DNA from: Synechococcus sp. AG-673-F03
GTDB taxonomy: Bacteria; Cyanobacteriota; Cyanobacteriia; PCC-6307; Cyanobiaceae
Direction: 5' to 3'
NCBI GenBank assembly: GCA_003211205.1
Contig: QCTJ01000004.1
Span: forward strand, 38,668 to 102,667
DNA length: 64,000 nt
Under the pieces are notes generated by a model. That model had not been told where the DNA came from and made no database searches. It saw only the letters and a list, made by a program, of their open reading frames with translations. A program made the position numbers and the translations under genes. Below, in pieces: positions 27,215 through 36,730 of the stretch (positions are counted from its first letter, which is position 1; every line of letters starts with the position of its first letter).

Positions 27215-29251
27215 GCCACTGCTGACTGCAAACCGGGAGATCTGGTCGGCATCCGCGACCTCAAATCATCTCAACTTGCAGTTGTAATAGCCGTCCAAGG
27301 CAGCAAACGCCGTTTGAGTGTTGGTTTTCGAGACAAGGAACAAGTCGTTCCAGCCCGGACCATCGATTTGATTCACCCCCAGCCTTGCGACGTTGATCCG
27401 TCGTCCCGGTTGGGGATTTTTCCATGGACTTTCGACGAGGAGGATCTCGCTCAAGCCAGTCCCAACTGTCGCGACTGGGGCGAAGCATGGGTCTTAATAC
27501 GTGAATCAGGAGAGACTATTGATCTCGCTGGATTCACGGAGCTGGTCTGCGGCAGTGATTCTGCGATCAGCAAGGCTGCTTCTTGGCTTGCTTTGCATCG
27601 AGACCAGGACTTTTTCCGTTTTAAACAGGGCGTGATTCAAGCCCGGCCTGCTTCTGAGATCCACAGCCGTCGGGCAGAACGGCGCATGCAGATCAAGGCT
27701 GAACGGCAAAGCAAACGATGGATCCAGGTCTTGAAGACACGTCAACCCGTGGCCTTCCACACGCTTGATCCTCTTCACCAGACATGGATCCAGAGCATGC
27801 AAGATCTGGTTGGCGAAGGCGAAGAAGGCGCGCAACTCGATGCTCAGCTGTTGCAGTCACTGCAAACCGCCCGCGTCGATGCCAACGCCGGGGATCTCCG
27901 TCATCTGCTGATTCAGCTTGGCCAGTGGGATGAGCATCAACCTGCCTCGATGACGGGCACACCCTGGAGCAATGGTTTCAGTGAAACGCTGCTCCTTGAT
28001 GCCAGGCAGCTGGCCGACAACAGTGAGGGAATGCTTCCGGGAGATGAACACAGGCATGACCTCACGGCTCAGGCTTGCGTCACCATCGATGATGCCGAGA
28101 CCAGTGACATCGACGATGCGATTGCTCTGGAACGTCGACAAGACGGATCCGAACGTCTTTGGATTCATATCGCCGATCCAGGACGCTTGATCCCTGAGGG
28201 TTCACCCTTGGATCTCGAAGCTCGACGCCGTGGCAGCAGCCTTTATCTGTCGCGGGGCAATCTTCCCATGTTTCCGCTTGAGCTTTCGACAGGGCCCTTC
28301 AGTCTCAGTACCGGGCGTCGCAATGCTGCCTGGAGTACCTGGGTCGATCTCGACCAGCACGGTGACATCAGTGATTTCGGAATCCTGCGCAGCTGGGTCA
28401 CCCCGCGGTACCGCCTCACCTATGAGGATGCCGATGAATTGATTGATTTCGCTCCACCTGAAGAGGCAGATCTTTCGGATCTGCATCAACTGCTGGAACG
28501 CCGACGACGTTGGCGGACAGATCAGGGCGCACTGCAGATGGACCTGCCAGAGGGTCGTATCCGATGCCGTGATGGTGAGCTGTCCGTGCAGGTCACCGAG
28601 CCTGGTGCTTCAAGGACAATGGTGGCTGAGGCCATGATCCTCGCTGGAGCCGTTGCTGCTCGGTTCGGTTCGACCCACAATTTGGCGTTGCCCTATCGCA
28701 GTCAGCTGCCTGCCGACCTTCCCTCGTCAAATGAGCTTGAGCAGCTACCGGATGGAGCCGTTCGATTTGCTGCCATCAAACGCTGTCTGAACCGCGGACT
28801 GATGGGAACTCAACCCTCACCTCATTTCAGCCTTGGCCTCAGCGCCTATGCCCAGGCCACCTCGCCAATCAGGCGCTACGGCGATCTTGTGGTGCAACGC
28901 CAGATCGCCGCTTTGATCAACGATGAAACACCGTTCGGCGAGGAGTCTATGCAGGAGCTGATCGACAGCTTCGATTCAGCTGTCCGCGAGGGGCTCACCA
29001 TCTCAAGGGAAGATCAGCGCCACTGGCAACAGGTCTGGTTCGAGCATCACCAGAGCCACCAGTGGCCGGTGGATTTCTTGCGCTGGCTGAGACCTCAGGA
29101 CCGGTTGGGGTTGGTTCGTCTGGATGATCTGGCCATGGATGTTGCCGCTGTATGCCCTGCCGGATCGGTGCCTGGAGATGGTCTCGTGCTGAAAGTCGAA
29201 CAGGTTGATTCCCAGTGTGATCAACTCAGACTGCTTGCCTTAGCTCGTTGA
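27212..29251 (+). CDS. RNase II/R family 3'-5' exoribonuclease
   Basis: An RNB-domain exoribonuclease that degrades RNA from the 3' end. The catalytic aspartates are all present in TIDDAETSDIDDAIALE (about residues 290-307 of the long form), followed by WIHIADPGRLIPEG. The substrate-channel motif YAQATSPIRRYGDLVVQRQ is intact. A Lys/Arg-rich segment precedes the RNB domain and the C-terminus is short, more like RNase II than RNase R. The annotated-looking TTG 27314 would remove about 34 conserved residues; CTG 27212 has a well-placed GAGGG. It directly follows rpsR in the same frame and abuts the next gene's stop with no gap. Confidence 0.9.
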   Translation: MATADCKPGDLVGIRDLKSSQLAVVIAVQGSKRRLSVGFRDKEQVVPARTIDLIHPQPCDVDPSSRLGIFPWTFDEEDLAQASPNCRDWGEAWVLIRESGETIDLAGFTELVCGSDSAISKAASWLALHRDQDFFRFKQGVIQARPASEIHSRRAERRMQIKAERQSKRWIQVLKTRQPVAFHTLDPLHQTWIQSMQDLVGEGEEGAQLDAQLLQSLQTARVDANAGDLRHLLIQLGQWDEHQPASMTGTPWSNGFSETLLLDARQLADNSEGMLPGDEHRHDLTAQACVTIDDAETSDIDDAIALERRQDGSERLWIHIADPGRLIPEGSPLDLEARRRGSSLYLSRGNLPMFPLELSTGPFSLSTGRRNAAWSTWVDLDQHGDISDFGILRSWVTPRYRLTYEDADELIDFAPPEEADLSDLHQLLERRRRWRTDQGALQMDLPEGRIRCRDGELSVQVTEPGASRTMVAEAMILAGAVAARFGSTHNLALPYRSQLPADLPSSNELEQLPDGAVRFAAIKRCLNRGLMGTQPSPHFSLGLSAYAQATSPIRRYGDLVVQRQIAALINDETPFGEESMQELIDSFDSAVREGLTISREDQRHWQQVWFEHHQSHQWPVDFLRWLRPQDRLGLVRLDDLAMDVAAVCPAGSVPGDGLVLKVEQVDSQCDQLRLLALAR

Positions 29252-31018
29252 TTACCGCAGTGAGGTGGTCCGAAACCATCCTCCCCAGGGGTTGTGGGTG
29301 CCTTGAACCATGACGTTTATCGGCTTGTCGAGCGTCTGAAGTCTTGCGTTGACGGCTGGTTCCAGCGTGATCAACTGACAGGACTCGGCGTTCTCGAGTT
29401 GAATTCTGTAAGCACCTTCACCGTCTGGACTAACCATGGCGTGCATTGATCTGCCTGATTCCAATGTCTCGGGAAGGGCTGCTGCCATTGGCTTGCGATC
29501 GAGGGCTGCTGTCTGCCGCTCCAACCACTGACTGTGATGCCAGGCTGTATCCCAGAGCGGTGCGACTGCGGCTGGTGCCCTGTCGTCTGTGATCAGTCGA
29601 TTCTGCAGGCTGCGCACCGAGAGTTCAGATGGGTGCAGATTTGATTCAACGGCGAGAGCGGACGCTGCTCCTGCAGCTTGGCCAATGTTCATGATCAACG
29701 GCTGCAACCGGGTGGCGCCATTGGCCATGTGACTCGTGCTGAAAGCCTTATCCGCCATCAGCAGATTATCGATGGCATCACTCAGCAGGGCTCCGAAGGG
29801 GATGCAGAAGGGTGTTCCTGTCCAGCGACCACCCCAACGGCAACTTTTGGGAGCCAATGGCCAGTCATCGCCGGGGTAGTGATGGTCATTGGCATAGTTC
29901 CCAACCGCAATCGACTGAACCAATTCATTGTCATTGACTGGTGGACCAGACATGCACACACCTTCTGGCAGGGGGAGTAAATCCTGTTCAATCACAGTGG
30001 TGCGGCCAATCATCCGTCGGCCTTCACGCCAATACGGCATCGCAGCGATCCAGGGAGCAGGGCTTGCTGCACTGCTGGGAAAGGCCTGGCCAAGTTGCAG
30101 CCATCCATCGGTGGCTTTGCGCAACGCATCGGCGAAGCAGAGACTGTGTTGCTTCATCTCACTGAACAGCGCAGCTTCTTGACTGGCATCAGCGAGGAAT
30201 GCTCGTTCCAAACCCCGATGCCAGTCATTGCCGTGCAATGGCCAATTGAGCATCACCAGTCCTGACGGCAAGCGGCCATAGGTGATGGTTTTTTCCAGCC
30301 CGAATGTGTCAAAGGCACCACGAAAGGGTGCAGGGAGTCGTGAACTAGACGGTTGTTCGTCTTGCTGCGGATGATCTTTGAGCTGATCGCTCTGAAGTTG
30401 GCCCATCACCACCCATGTGGGGGACTGAATGGGTTGATCTGTGAAAAAGGGTTCTGAGCTGAGACGTTGCTGCGGGGGAGCACTGGGTTCCTGCCACTTT
30501 TCTTGGGGCTCCCAGCCAAAACGAAAGGGAGCATCCGCCAAGGGCAACAGATCACCTCGATCGCTGCCGTCGATCACAACGCGGCACTTCACCCTGCGGA
30601 CCTCTCCCTCCATCTCCACGCGCAAGCCCGTGATCAGAGAGCCCGCACGCTCGACATTCAGCAGCTGACAACCAGGCCACCAATGCAATCTGGTCTCCTG
30701 CTGCAACCAGTTCTGAAGAATGGTTTCCGCTGTTCTGGGTCGATAGCCGAAACAGCTGACCCAGTTCTGATCGAGCCCTTCTGGTTCGCCTTGTTCCAGT
30801 TCACGCAGAAAAGCTCCCCAAAGCCCCGTTTGCCATGGGCTGAGTTCATTGCCATCTGGACAGCACACACCGGCAGCACTGACCATCCCGCCTAACCACG
30901 GCCCTGGGGTGAGAAGCAGGGTGGAGGCACCGCCACGGGCCGCCTGAATCGCTGCTGCCACTCCGCCAGTGCCCCCTCCCCAGACCAGCACGTCCACCGA
31001 ATCAATGTTGACGGTCAT
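29252..31018 (-). CDS. FAD-dependent oxidoreductase
   Basis: A 588-residue flavoprotein with the dinucleotide-binding motif near residue 12 (VDVLVWGGGTGGVAAAIQAA) and an acidic end of the second strand, followed by LTPGPWLGGMVSAAGVCC. A second FAD-family feature is the later MADKAFSTSHMANGATRLQ and GQAAGAASALA near 440-460. The architecture fits the FAD-dependent oxidoreductase family PF12831, whose members act on diverse substrates and are often misnamed xanthan lyase. Substrate unknown. It converges exactly on the RNase II/R gene with no spacer and is divergent from metG. Confidence 0.8.
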   Translation of the reverse strand: MTVNIDSVDVLVWGGGTGGVAAAIQAARGGASTLLLTPGPWLGGMVSAAGVCCPDGNELSPWQTGLWGAFLRELEQGEPEGLDQNWVSCFGYRPRTAETILQNWLQQETRLHWWPGCQLLNVERAGSLITGLRVEMEGEVRRVKCRVVIDGSDRGDLLPLADAPFRFGWEPQEKWQEPSAPPQQRLSSEPFFTDQPIQSPTWVVMGQLQSDQLKDHPQQDEQPSSSRLPAPFRGAFDTFGLEKTITYGRLPSGLVMLNWPLHGNDWHRGLERAFLADASQEAALFSEMKQHSLCFADALRKATDGWLQLGQAFPSSAASPAPWIAAMPYWREGRRMIGRTTVIEQDLLPLPEGVCMSGPPVNDNELVQSIAVGNYANDHHYPGDDWPLAPKSCRWGGRWTGTPFCIPFGALLSDAIDNLLMADKAFSTSHMANGATRLQPLIMNIGQAAGAASALAVESNLHPSELSVRSLQNRLITDDRAPAAVAPLWDTAWHHSQWLERQTAALDRKPMAAALPETLESGRSMHAMVSPDGEGAYRIQLENAESCQLITLEPAVNARLQTLDKPINVMVQGTHNPWGGWFRTTSLR

Positions 31019-31169
31019 GATCCTTTCCGTTCCTGGATGAGGCCTGCAGCTGAATCAGATCTCACTCATTCGCATGCTCCAGGCAGCGGGGTCGCAAGAT
31101 CAGGGACCCGGACAGAGGGTCGTTAAGATCCAGCCCCAGAGCAAGGGGCCTAAGGAGAGCGCCGAAGCG

Positions 31170-32714
31170 ATGACCTACAGCCTCACAACACCGCTCTATT
31201 ACGTCAATGCCAAGCCACATCTAGGCAGCACATACACGACCATTGCCTGTGATGCTTTGGCCCGTTTTCAGCGCCTTGAGGGACAGCAGGTTCTTTTCGT
31301 CACTGGAGTGGATGAGCATGGTCAGAAGATTCAGCGCACGGCTGAGGCTCGCAAGATCAGCCCACAGGCCCACTGTGATGAGATCAGCAGGGAATACATG
31401 GATCTCTGGTCTGAGTGGGAGATCAGCAACGATCGTTTTGTGCGAACCACAAGCGAGCGCCACCTGCCCTTGGTTCAGGAGTTTTTCCATCGCTGTGAAG
31501 CTGCAGGTCACATCCGCACAGGCCATCAGGAGGGCTGGTACTGCGTCGAATGCGAGGAATTCAAGGATGATCCTGCCAATGCCAAATCACCGAGCTGTCC
31601 AACCCACCAGAAGCCCCTTGAATGGCGTGATGAAGAGAACCTGTTCTTTTGTCTCTCCAAGTTTCAGAAGCCAATTGAATCTCTGATCGCAGAGCCTGGA
31701 TTCATTGCACCGGCGAGTCGTCGCAAAGAGGTTGAAAACTTTGTAGCCGGAGGTTTGCGAGATTTCTCTATCTCCCGTGTGAATGTGTCACATGGGCTTC
31801 CGGTTCCGGGCCATGCCGGCCATACCTTTTATGTTTGGTTTGACGCACTACTGGGCTATCTGACAGCTCTTCTGGATGATGGAGGTTCAGTGGATCTGGA
31901 TCGCCTTAGCAGTGCTGGCTGGCCCGTCAGCGTGCACGTCATCGGCAAAGACATCCTGCGTTTTCACGCTGTTTACTGGCCAGCGATGTTGATGTCGGCA
32001 GGTTTGCCGTTGCCTAAAAGCGTCTTCGGCCATGGCTTTCTAACTCGCGAAGGCCAGAAAATGGGCAAATCTCTTGGCAACGTGTTGGACCCTGAACTCT
32101 TACTTGAGCGCTGCGGTACGGATGCAGTTCGTTGGTACCTGCTGCGCGACATTCAGTTCGGTGATGACGGTGATTTCCAACAGCAGCGGTTTGTGGATCT
32201 GGTGAATAACGATCTCGCCAACACGATCGGGAATTTGCTCAATCGCACCTCGTCCATGTCCAGGAAATGGTTTGGCAATGGCTTGCCTGCTGTTGCTGAG
32301 ACAGTTCGCGACGACCATGTACTTCGCGGAAAGGCAGAGCTGACGATTCAGCAGGTTCGGACGTCAATACCGGAGCTCAATTTTCAAAAAGCAGCTGAAG
32401 CGGTGCTTCAGCTGGCAATCGACACCAATGGTTTTCTGAACGAACAGGCTCCCTGGAGTCAGATGAAGCAACCAGGCCAGGAAGTGCAGGTTGGTGAAGA
32501 TCTTTATGCCGTTTTGGAATGTTCCCGGATTGTGGGCATTCTTCTGCAACCGATCGTGCCTGATCTCAGTCAACGCATCCTTGCTCAACTCGGTCTTTCC
32601 CCGATTTCCGGATCGTGGACCGACCATCTGAAGTGGGGGAGCCTTGTTCCCGGATCACCTCTGCCCAAACCGGAACCTGTCATGCAGAGACTTGAGCTCG
32701 AATCACCACTCTGA
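31170..32714 (+). CDS. metG: methionine-tRNA ligase
   Basis: Charges tRNA-Met for initiation and elongation. ATG 31170 (514 residues) is preferred over the frame opening at 31074: AAGGAG lies 12 bp upstream and the family begins YSLTTPLYYVNAKPHLGSTY, where HLGS is the HIGH-type motif. A zinc knuckle is seen in YCVECEEF and PSCPTHQKP. The KMSKS loop is REGQKMGKSLGNV, a Gly variant seen in some MetG proteins. A helical anticodon-binding domain ends the protein; no C-terminal dimer domain is present. Its stop overlaps the lptC-like start (ATGA). Confidence 0.96.
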   Translation: MTYSLTTPLYYVNAKPHLGSTYTTIACDALARFQRLEGQQVLFVTGVDEHGQKIQRTAEARKISPQAHCDEISREYMDLWSEWEISNDRFVRTTSERHLPLVQEFFHRCEAAGHIRTGHQEGWYCVECEEFKDDPANAKSPSCPTHQKPLEWRDEENLFFCLSKFQKPIESLIAEPGFIAPASRRKEVENFVAGGLRDFSISRVNVSHGLPVPGHAGHTFYVWFDALLGYLTALLDDGGSVDLDRLSSAGWPVSVHVIGKDILRFHAVYWPAMLMSAGLPLPKSVFGHGFLTREGQKMGKSLGNVLDPELLLERCGTDAVRWYLLRDIQFGDDGDFQQQRFVDLVNNDLANTIGNLLNRTSSMSRKWFGNGLPAVAETVRDDHVLRGKAELTIQQVRTSIPELNFQKAAEAVLQLAIDTNGFLNEQAPWSQMKQPGQEVQVGEDLYAVLECSRIVGILLQPIVPDLSQRILAQLGLSPISGSWTDHLKWGSLVPGSPLPKPEPVMQRLELESPL

Positions 32715-33796
32715 TGACCTTGATCTATTCAACAGGTCGCCTGCGCGGTGCTCTGCTCATCACTCTCACGCTTCTGACAGGCTGTGTCAGTGAGAAACCG
32801 GTAGAAACAGTTCAGGCACCACCCTTTGTCTTTCGCTCGCTGAAACTCGAACAGAAGACCAAGCAAGGACTGATGGACTGGAGTTTGAACAGTCCTGAAG
32901 CCCGTTATGAGCTCACTCGTCGTCTTGTTCGTGCCCGACAGCCTGACGGGGTTCTCTACAGGAATGGCAAGCCATCATTCAGTGTGAAGTCTGAACTGGC
33001 TCTAGTTGTCAACGATGGCGAGCAGATTCTGCTTGAAGGTGATGTCAGGCTGCAGCAACTCAAAGGTTCCAGACTTTTGATTCAGGGAGATCGTCTGCGC
33101 TGGCGTCCGCAGCAGGGGATTTTGCTGATTGAGCAGCGTCCGAGGGCTACCGACAAAGAATCCAGAATTAGCGCTACCGAAGCACAGCTTCTGCAAACCA
33201 CGAACGACCTGACCCTTAAGGGTGTTGTCAAACTTGAGCGCTGGTCCAAGGACTCCGATCCATCTAACCCTGATACAACAACCAGAACCGGTCCGGCCGA
33301 GTGGAATCTGGATACCGGTTTACTGAACGCCGAGGGGCCCGTACTGGCACAGAGACTTGACACGGAAGGTGCGGTGCTTGAGCAGCTTGAGGGAAAGACT
33401 CTTCAAGGCAATACACGTTTTGGTGACCTGAAGGTGATGGCTCCGGTGATTGTCCGAATGCCACGTCAAAAAGGCGTTCTCACGGCACAGGACACCACTT
33501 GGAATTTTCGAACGCAGATCGTGCGCAGCGAGCAACCCTTCGAAGCGGAACTCGACCGCACAAGGATCTTTGGCAATGCGTTTCAGGCTGAGCTGGAGGA
33601 CAACACGGTGGTGATCAAGGGTGACTGCAGGATTGAACAGCCAGGGGAGGTGCTCAATGCCAAGACTTGCAGCTGGAACTGGCGCACTGAGGAGGTCCTA
33701 GCGGATGGAAAGGTTCAATCTCAGGTCAGATTCCCTTCGGATCAATCTGTGGATCAGAGTCCTCGACCGCGGAAATCAGCTCCAGTTGAGTTCTGA
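32714..33796 (+). CDS. lptC: LptC-like lipopolysaccharide-export lipoprotein
   Basis: A 360-residue lipoprotein with a lipobox near residues 20-24 (LLTGC) after a hydrophobic leader. The mature part has repeated beta-strand units of the LptA/LptC/LptD fold (LEGDVRLQQLKGSRLLIQGD, LKGVVKLERW, GNTRFGDLKV). LptC sits at the inner membrane and hands lipopolysaccharide from LptBFG to LptA. At nearly double the length of proteobacterial LptC, it may also serve as the bridge. It starts in an ATGA overlap with metG and overlaps the reverse CCB2-like gene by 71 bp. Confidence 0.8.
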   Translation: MTLIYSTGRLRGALLITLTLLTGCVSEKPVETVQAPPFVFRSLKLEQKTKQGLMDWSLNSPEARYELTRRLVRARQPDGVLYRNGKPSFSVKSELALVVNDGEQILLEGDVRLQQLKGSRLLIQGDRLRWRPQQGILLIEQRPRATDKESRISATEAQLLQTTNDLTLKGVVKLERWSKDSDPSNPDTTTRTGPAEWNLDTGLLNAEGPVLAQRLDTEGAVLEQLEGKTLQGNTRFGDLKVMAPVIVRMPRQKGVLTAQDTTWNFRTQIVRSEQPFEAELDRTRIFGNAFQAELEDNTVVIKGDCRIEQPGEVLNAKTCSWNWRTEEVLADGKVQSQVRFPSDQSVDQSPRPRKSAPVEF

Positions 33797-34424
33797 GCCT
33801 TTCTGCCCAACCCCCCAGCCATCGTTCATCAGAGCGAGTGAAGCAGCGTTCTGACCAGCCACCCAACACAATCCAACCACGCTCTCCAAGGGGTTGAACC
33901 ATCACCGCTGGAAGACCTGGTAAAACAGGATCAAACTCTTGCCGACCTGGGTAAAGAGCGGTTCGAACCAGTGACACCAGGACCTGCCGATGCGTACTGC
34001 GTCGACAGATCTCACCAGGCGAAAACGGCTCCTTGGTGATCAGACCTCGTCTCAGCAGAACCATTCCGTCCCAGTTCACCAGGATCGTCGCCGCAGAAGT
34101 TGCCGTCAGAAATTGATGGCTTCCCCAAGCCAATTCTGTACGCAGGCTTTCGGATAGTCCTGAGGCGATTTCGAGACCTTGCTTGCCCTCGAGCTTCACG
34201 GCCTTGGGATTACGAGGAACTGCTCGGGTCCAGAGCACTGCCACGAGCATCAGTCCAACCGCTGCCATACCGGACAGCACTTCTGCACGCTGCAGTGCCG
34301 GTGTGAACATTCCTGCTGTCAAAGCATTGAACACAGCCAGCCCCAGCACCAACAGGCCGGAGATCAGACAGAGTCGTGCAGAACCTGGCATGGTCTCAAG
34401 AATCCTGCGGTCAGAAGAACTCAC
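33726..34424 (-). CDS. cytochrome b6 haem c(n) assembly factor, CCB2/CCB4-like
   Basis: A 232-residue membrane protein with two hydrophobic helices near the N-terminus (CLISGLLVLGLAVFNALTAG and SGMAAVGLMLVAVLWTRAV). The remainder is soluble and contains SHQFLTATSAATILVNWDG, LLRRGLITKEPFSPG and GWIVLGGWSERCFTRSDE, like cyanobacterial cofactor assembly of complex C subunit B. Such proteins attach the extra haem to cytochrome b6 of the b6f complex. The family assignment is by overall resemblance and moderate. It overlaps the lptC-like gene by 71 bp, convergent, and is 28 bp from the divergent TerB-like gene. Confidence 0.75.
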   Translation of the reverse strand: MSSSDRRILETMPGSARLCLISGLLVLGLAVFNALTAGMFTPALQRAEVLSGMAAVGLMLVAVLWTRAVPRNPKAVKLEGKQGLEIASGLSESLRTELAWGSHQFLTATSAATILVNWDGMVLLRRGLITKEPFSPGEICRRSTHRQVLVSLVRTALYPGRQEFDPVLPGLPAVMVQPLGERGWIVLGGWSERCFTRSDERWLGGWAERLRTQLELISAVEDSDPQIDPKGI

Positions 34425-34452
34425 TCTTGCTCAAATGGGGCAGCACTGACCA

Positions 34453-34866
34453 GTGGTGATGACAGACGCAGAAGCTTTTGCCTCGATCGCACTCGCTGCG
34501 GTGGCCTGCGACGGCACCCTCGGTCGTGAGGAAGCCCATGCCCTGCGACGATCACTTGAGTATCGCACTCCCTACAAGGACCGCACGGAACAGGAGATGG
34601 GAGCCTTGTTCGACCGACTGTTGGTCACGCTGCGCGAACAGGGGGTCAACCAATTGGTCACTGAGGCATTGCCAGCACTGACCCCCATTCAGCAGGAGAC
34701 GGCACTGGCCGTGGCCGTTCAACTCACCCATGCCGACAGGGATGTTTCTCCTGCAGAAAAGAGATTCCTAAACCAACTCTGTGATCGACTGTCGCTTCCT
34801 AACGGCCGAGCAGTGGCGGTGATGGAGGCCATCATGGCCCTGCATCGCGACAGTCTTTCCTCCTGA
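34453..34866 (+). CDS. TerB-like domain protein
   Basis: A 137-residue helical protein. It resembles TerB-like domains: FASIALAAVACDGTLGREEA followed by a second acidic helix pair near the C-terminus (AVAVQLTHADRDVSPAEKRF, LCDRLSLP). The two acid-rich loops (CDGTLGREE and ADRDVSPAE) are the typical metal-binding positions. Starts are GTG 34453 or ATG 34459. The family is linked to tellurite resistance in some bacteria, but in cyanobacteria no role is established. It precedes the TPM gene by 18 bp. Confidence 0.75.
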   Translation: MVMTDAEAFASIALAAVACDGTLGREEAHALRRSLEYRTPYKDRTEQEMGALFDRLLVTLREQGVNQLVTEALPALTPIQQETALAVAVQLTHADRDVSPAEKRFLNQLCDRLSLPNGRAVAVMEAIMALHRDSLSS

Positions 34867-34884
34867 AGGCAGACTGTCAGCACA

Positions 34885-35574
34885 ATGCTCCTGACCATGA
34901 AGCGTCTGAACCACCTCGTCGGAGGGATTCTGTCTGCTGTGCTCTGTCTGTTGCTCGCTGTTCCAGCAGCGGTGGCTGTTTCTGCACAGGATTTCCCGCT
35001 GTCTCTGCCTGATGATGTCGTCCTCGATTCAGCCGATGTACTGAGCAGAGCCAGCAGAAACGAGATCAGCACGCGTTTGCAGGAGCTCGATCAGTTCCAT
35101 GTCGATGCCCGCTTGGTGACATTGCGACGACTCGACTACGGACTCAGCCTGTCCGGTTTTGGGGATGAACTTCTGGATCGATGGAGCCAGGAGTCCAATT
35201 TGACTGATCGCCCATTGCTGATTTTCCTTGAGGAAACTCAGAGCAAGCAGGCGACGGTGGTTGCAGCTTATGAGCTGCTGGAGCAGCTACCAGAGTCCCT
35301 ATTGCTCAGCACGGGACGGACGACCATGAGCCAACCGCTGCGAGATGGCGATCGATTTCGCCAGGCCACCCTCGACGGAGTCAGCCGAATCGAAGTCGTC
35401 CTCAATGGCGGTGAAGATCCTGGTCCACCCGTCCAGCTTGAGCGTGTCTCCAACCCAACCAATATTCCAACTGCTGAGGAGACTGGAGAAAGCAACGCCT
35501 TCACATGGGTTGTCGTTCTTCTCGTCGTCGGCACCATAGTACCTATGGCAACCTGGTGGATTTTCTCCAGCTAA
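34885..35574 (+). CDS. TPM domain protein (Psb32/TLP18.3-like)
   Basis: A 229-residue protein with a signal peptide (HLVGGILSAVLCLLLAVPAA) and a TPM domain (PDDVVLDSADVLSRASRNEI through EQLPESLLL). The TPM family includes plant TLP18.3 and cyanobacterial Psb32, which help repair photosystem II and have acid phosphatase activity in plants. A C-terminal hydrophobic helix (FTWVVVLLVVGTIVPMATWW) anchors it to the membrane. Role in photosystem maintenance is by family and not shown here. It precedes pxcA by 7 bp, so the two are probably co-transcribed. Confidence 0.8.
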   Translation: MLLTMKRLNHLVGGILSAVLCLLLAVPAAVAVSAQDFPLSLPDDVVLDSADVLSRASRNEISTRLQELDQFHVDARLVTLRRLDYGLSLSGFGDELLDRWSQESNLTDRPLLIFLEETQSKQATVVAAYELLEQLPESLLLSTGRTTMSQPLRDGDRFRQATLDGVSRIEVVLNGGEDPGPPVQLERVSNPTNIPTAEETGESNAFTWVVVLLVVGTIVPMATWWIFSS

Positions 35575-35581
35575 CGACACG

Positions 35582-36730
35582 ATGGCAGGACGTAACTGGC
35601 TTGGGACCTTCGGTGGAACCAAGTCATTCAATGTGAATTCAGAACTGGATCGTGGTTACGAAGCAGCGCTTCTGATTCAAAGTCTTGAACTTGAATATTA
35701 CGGCGACAGGCCTATTCGTCAAGACTTGGAACTCTCCGTTCCATCAACTGTTCAGGCCACGATCCTTCGCAAGTTCAGGGCTGCCATCAACGTCTGCCGC
35801 TCATCGCTTGACAAACTTGAATATCAACGCGCGCAATTTGACACCCAGGAACTCAGACAACTTCAACTGATTGAAAGTGTTGTTAATCGATATAATCCCA
35901 GGCGCGCAGCTTCTGCACCAACGATCAGCAGAGCCCCTGATCCACTGCCCCGATCTTTGCTGGGCATCTTCGACACATTGCGCCGCCAGCTCAATCCTGC
36001 TGCAGAAGCCACGTTGGTGGCAGGTTTCCGACGCCGTAGAGATTCAACTCTGATCTCGCTGAAGGTGCTGCTTCTGCTGATTCTTGTACCGTTGTTGGTC
36101 CAGCAAGTGAGCCGCACGTACATCATTAGCCCTGCGGTTGATCACTTTGCTCCTGACCTCCCTTTTCTCAGTTATCCCAAGCCTCAGCTTGAGGAGCAGG
36201 CCGTTGAGAAACTAAGGGTCTTTAAAGCTGAAATTGAATTTGATGCTCTTCTTCGCGGGGATTCAATTCCTACCCAGGAGGAGCTTCAACAGAAACTGTC
36301 TGCAAAAGCCGAAGAATTGAAGGAAGAAGCTGATTCGGAAAGCACGCATGCCATTAAAAATGTTTTGGCAGATTTAGCTGCAACCGTTGCTTTTGTTGTG
36401 GTTTGTCTTTTCAGTCGCGAAGAGCTGAGGGTGCTTCGTGGATTCTTTGATGAAGCTGTTTACGGACTCAGCGATTCAGCCAAAGCTTTCGCGATCATTC
36501 TCTTCACCGATATTTTTGTTGGATTCCACAGTCCTGAGGGCTGGACTGTTCTTTTGGATGGAATCGCCAATCACTTTGGTTTTCCAGCACGAGAGAACTT
36601 CATCCTTCTCTTCATCGCGACATTTCCGGTGATTCTTGCCACCATCTTTAAGTATTGGATCTTCAGATATCTCAACCGTGTCAGTCCCTCCTCCGTGGCC
36701 ACACTGCGCGGCATGAACGGTGGTGGCTAA
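35582..36730 (+). CDS. pxcA: proton extrusion protein PcxA/CemA family
   Basis: A 382-residue protein of the PxcA/CemA family, needed for light-induced proton extrusion in cyanobacteria and related to the chloroplast envelope protein CemA. Seen: a long soluble N-terminal part and four hydrophobic helices, including LKVLLLLILVPLLVQQVSRT, LAATVAFVVVCLFSREEL, and NFILLFIATFPVILATIFKY before the conserved RYLNRVSPSSVATLRGMN end. It overlaps the cobU start by 11 bp. The 5' half is more AT-rich than its neighbours. Confidence 0.9.
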   Translation: MAGRNWLGTFGGTKSFNVNSELDRGYEAALLIQSLELEYYGDRPIRQDLELSVPSTVQATILRKFRAAINVCRSSLDKLEYQRAQFDTQELRQLQLIESVVNRYNPRRAASAPTISRAPDPLPRSLLGIFDTLRRQLNPAAEATLVAGFRRRRDSTLISLKVLLLLILVPLLVQQVSRTYIISPAVDHFAPDLPFLSYPKPQLEEQAVEKLRVFKAEIEFDALLRGDSIPTQEELQQKLSAKAEELKEEADSESTHAIKNVLADLAATVAFVVVCLFSREELRVLRGFFDEAVYGLSDSAKAFAIILFTDIFVGFHSPEGWTVLLDGIANHFGFPARENFILLFIATFPVILATIFKYWIFRYLNRVSPSSVATLRGMNGGG

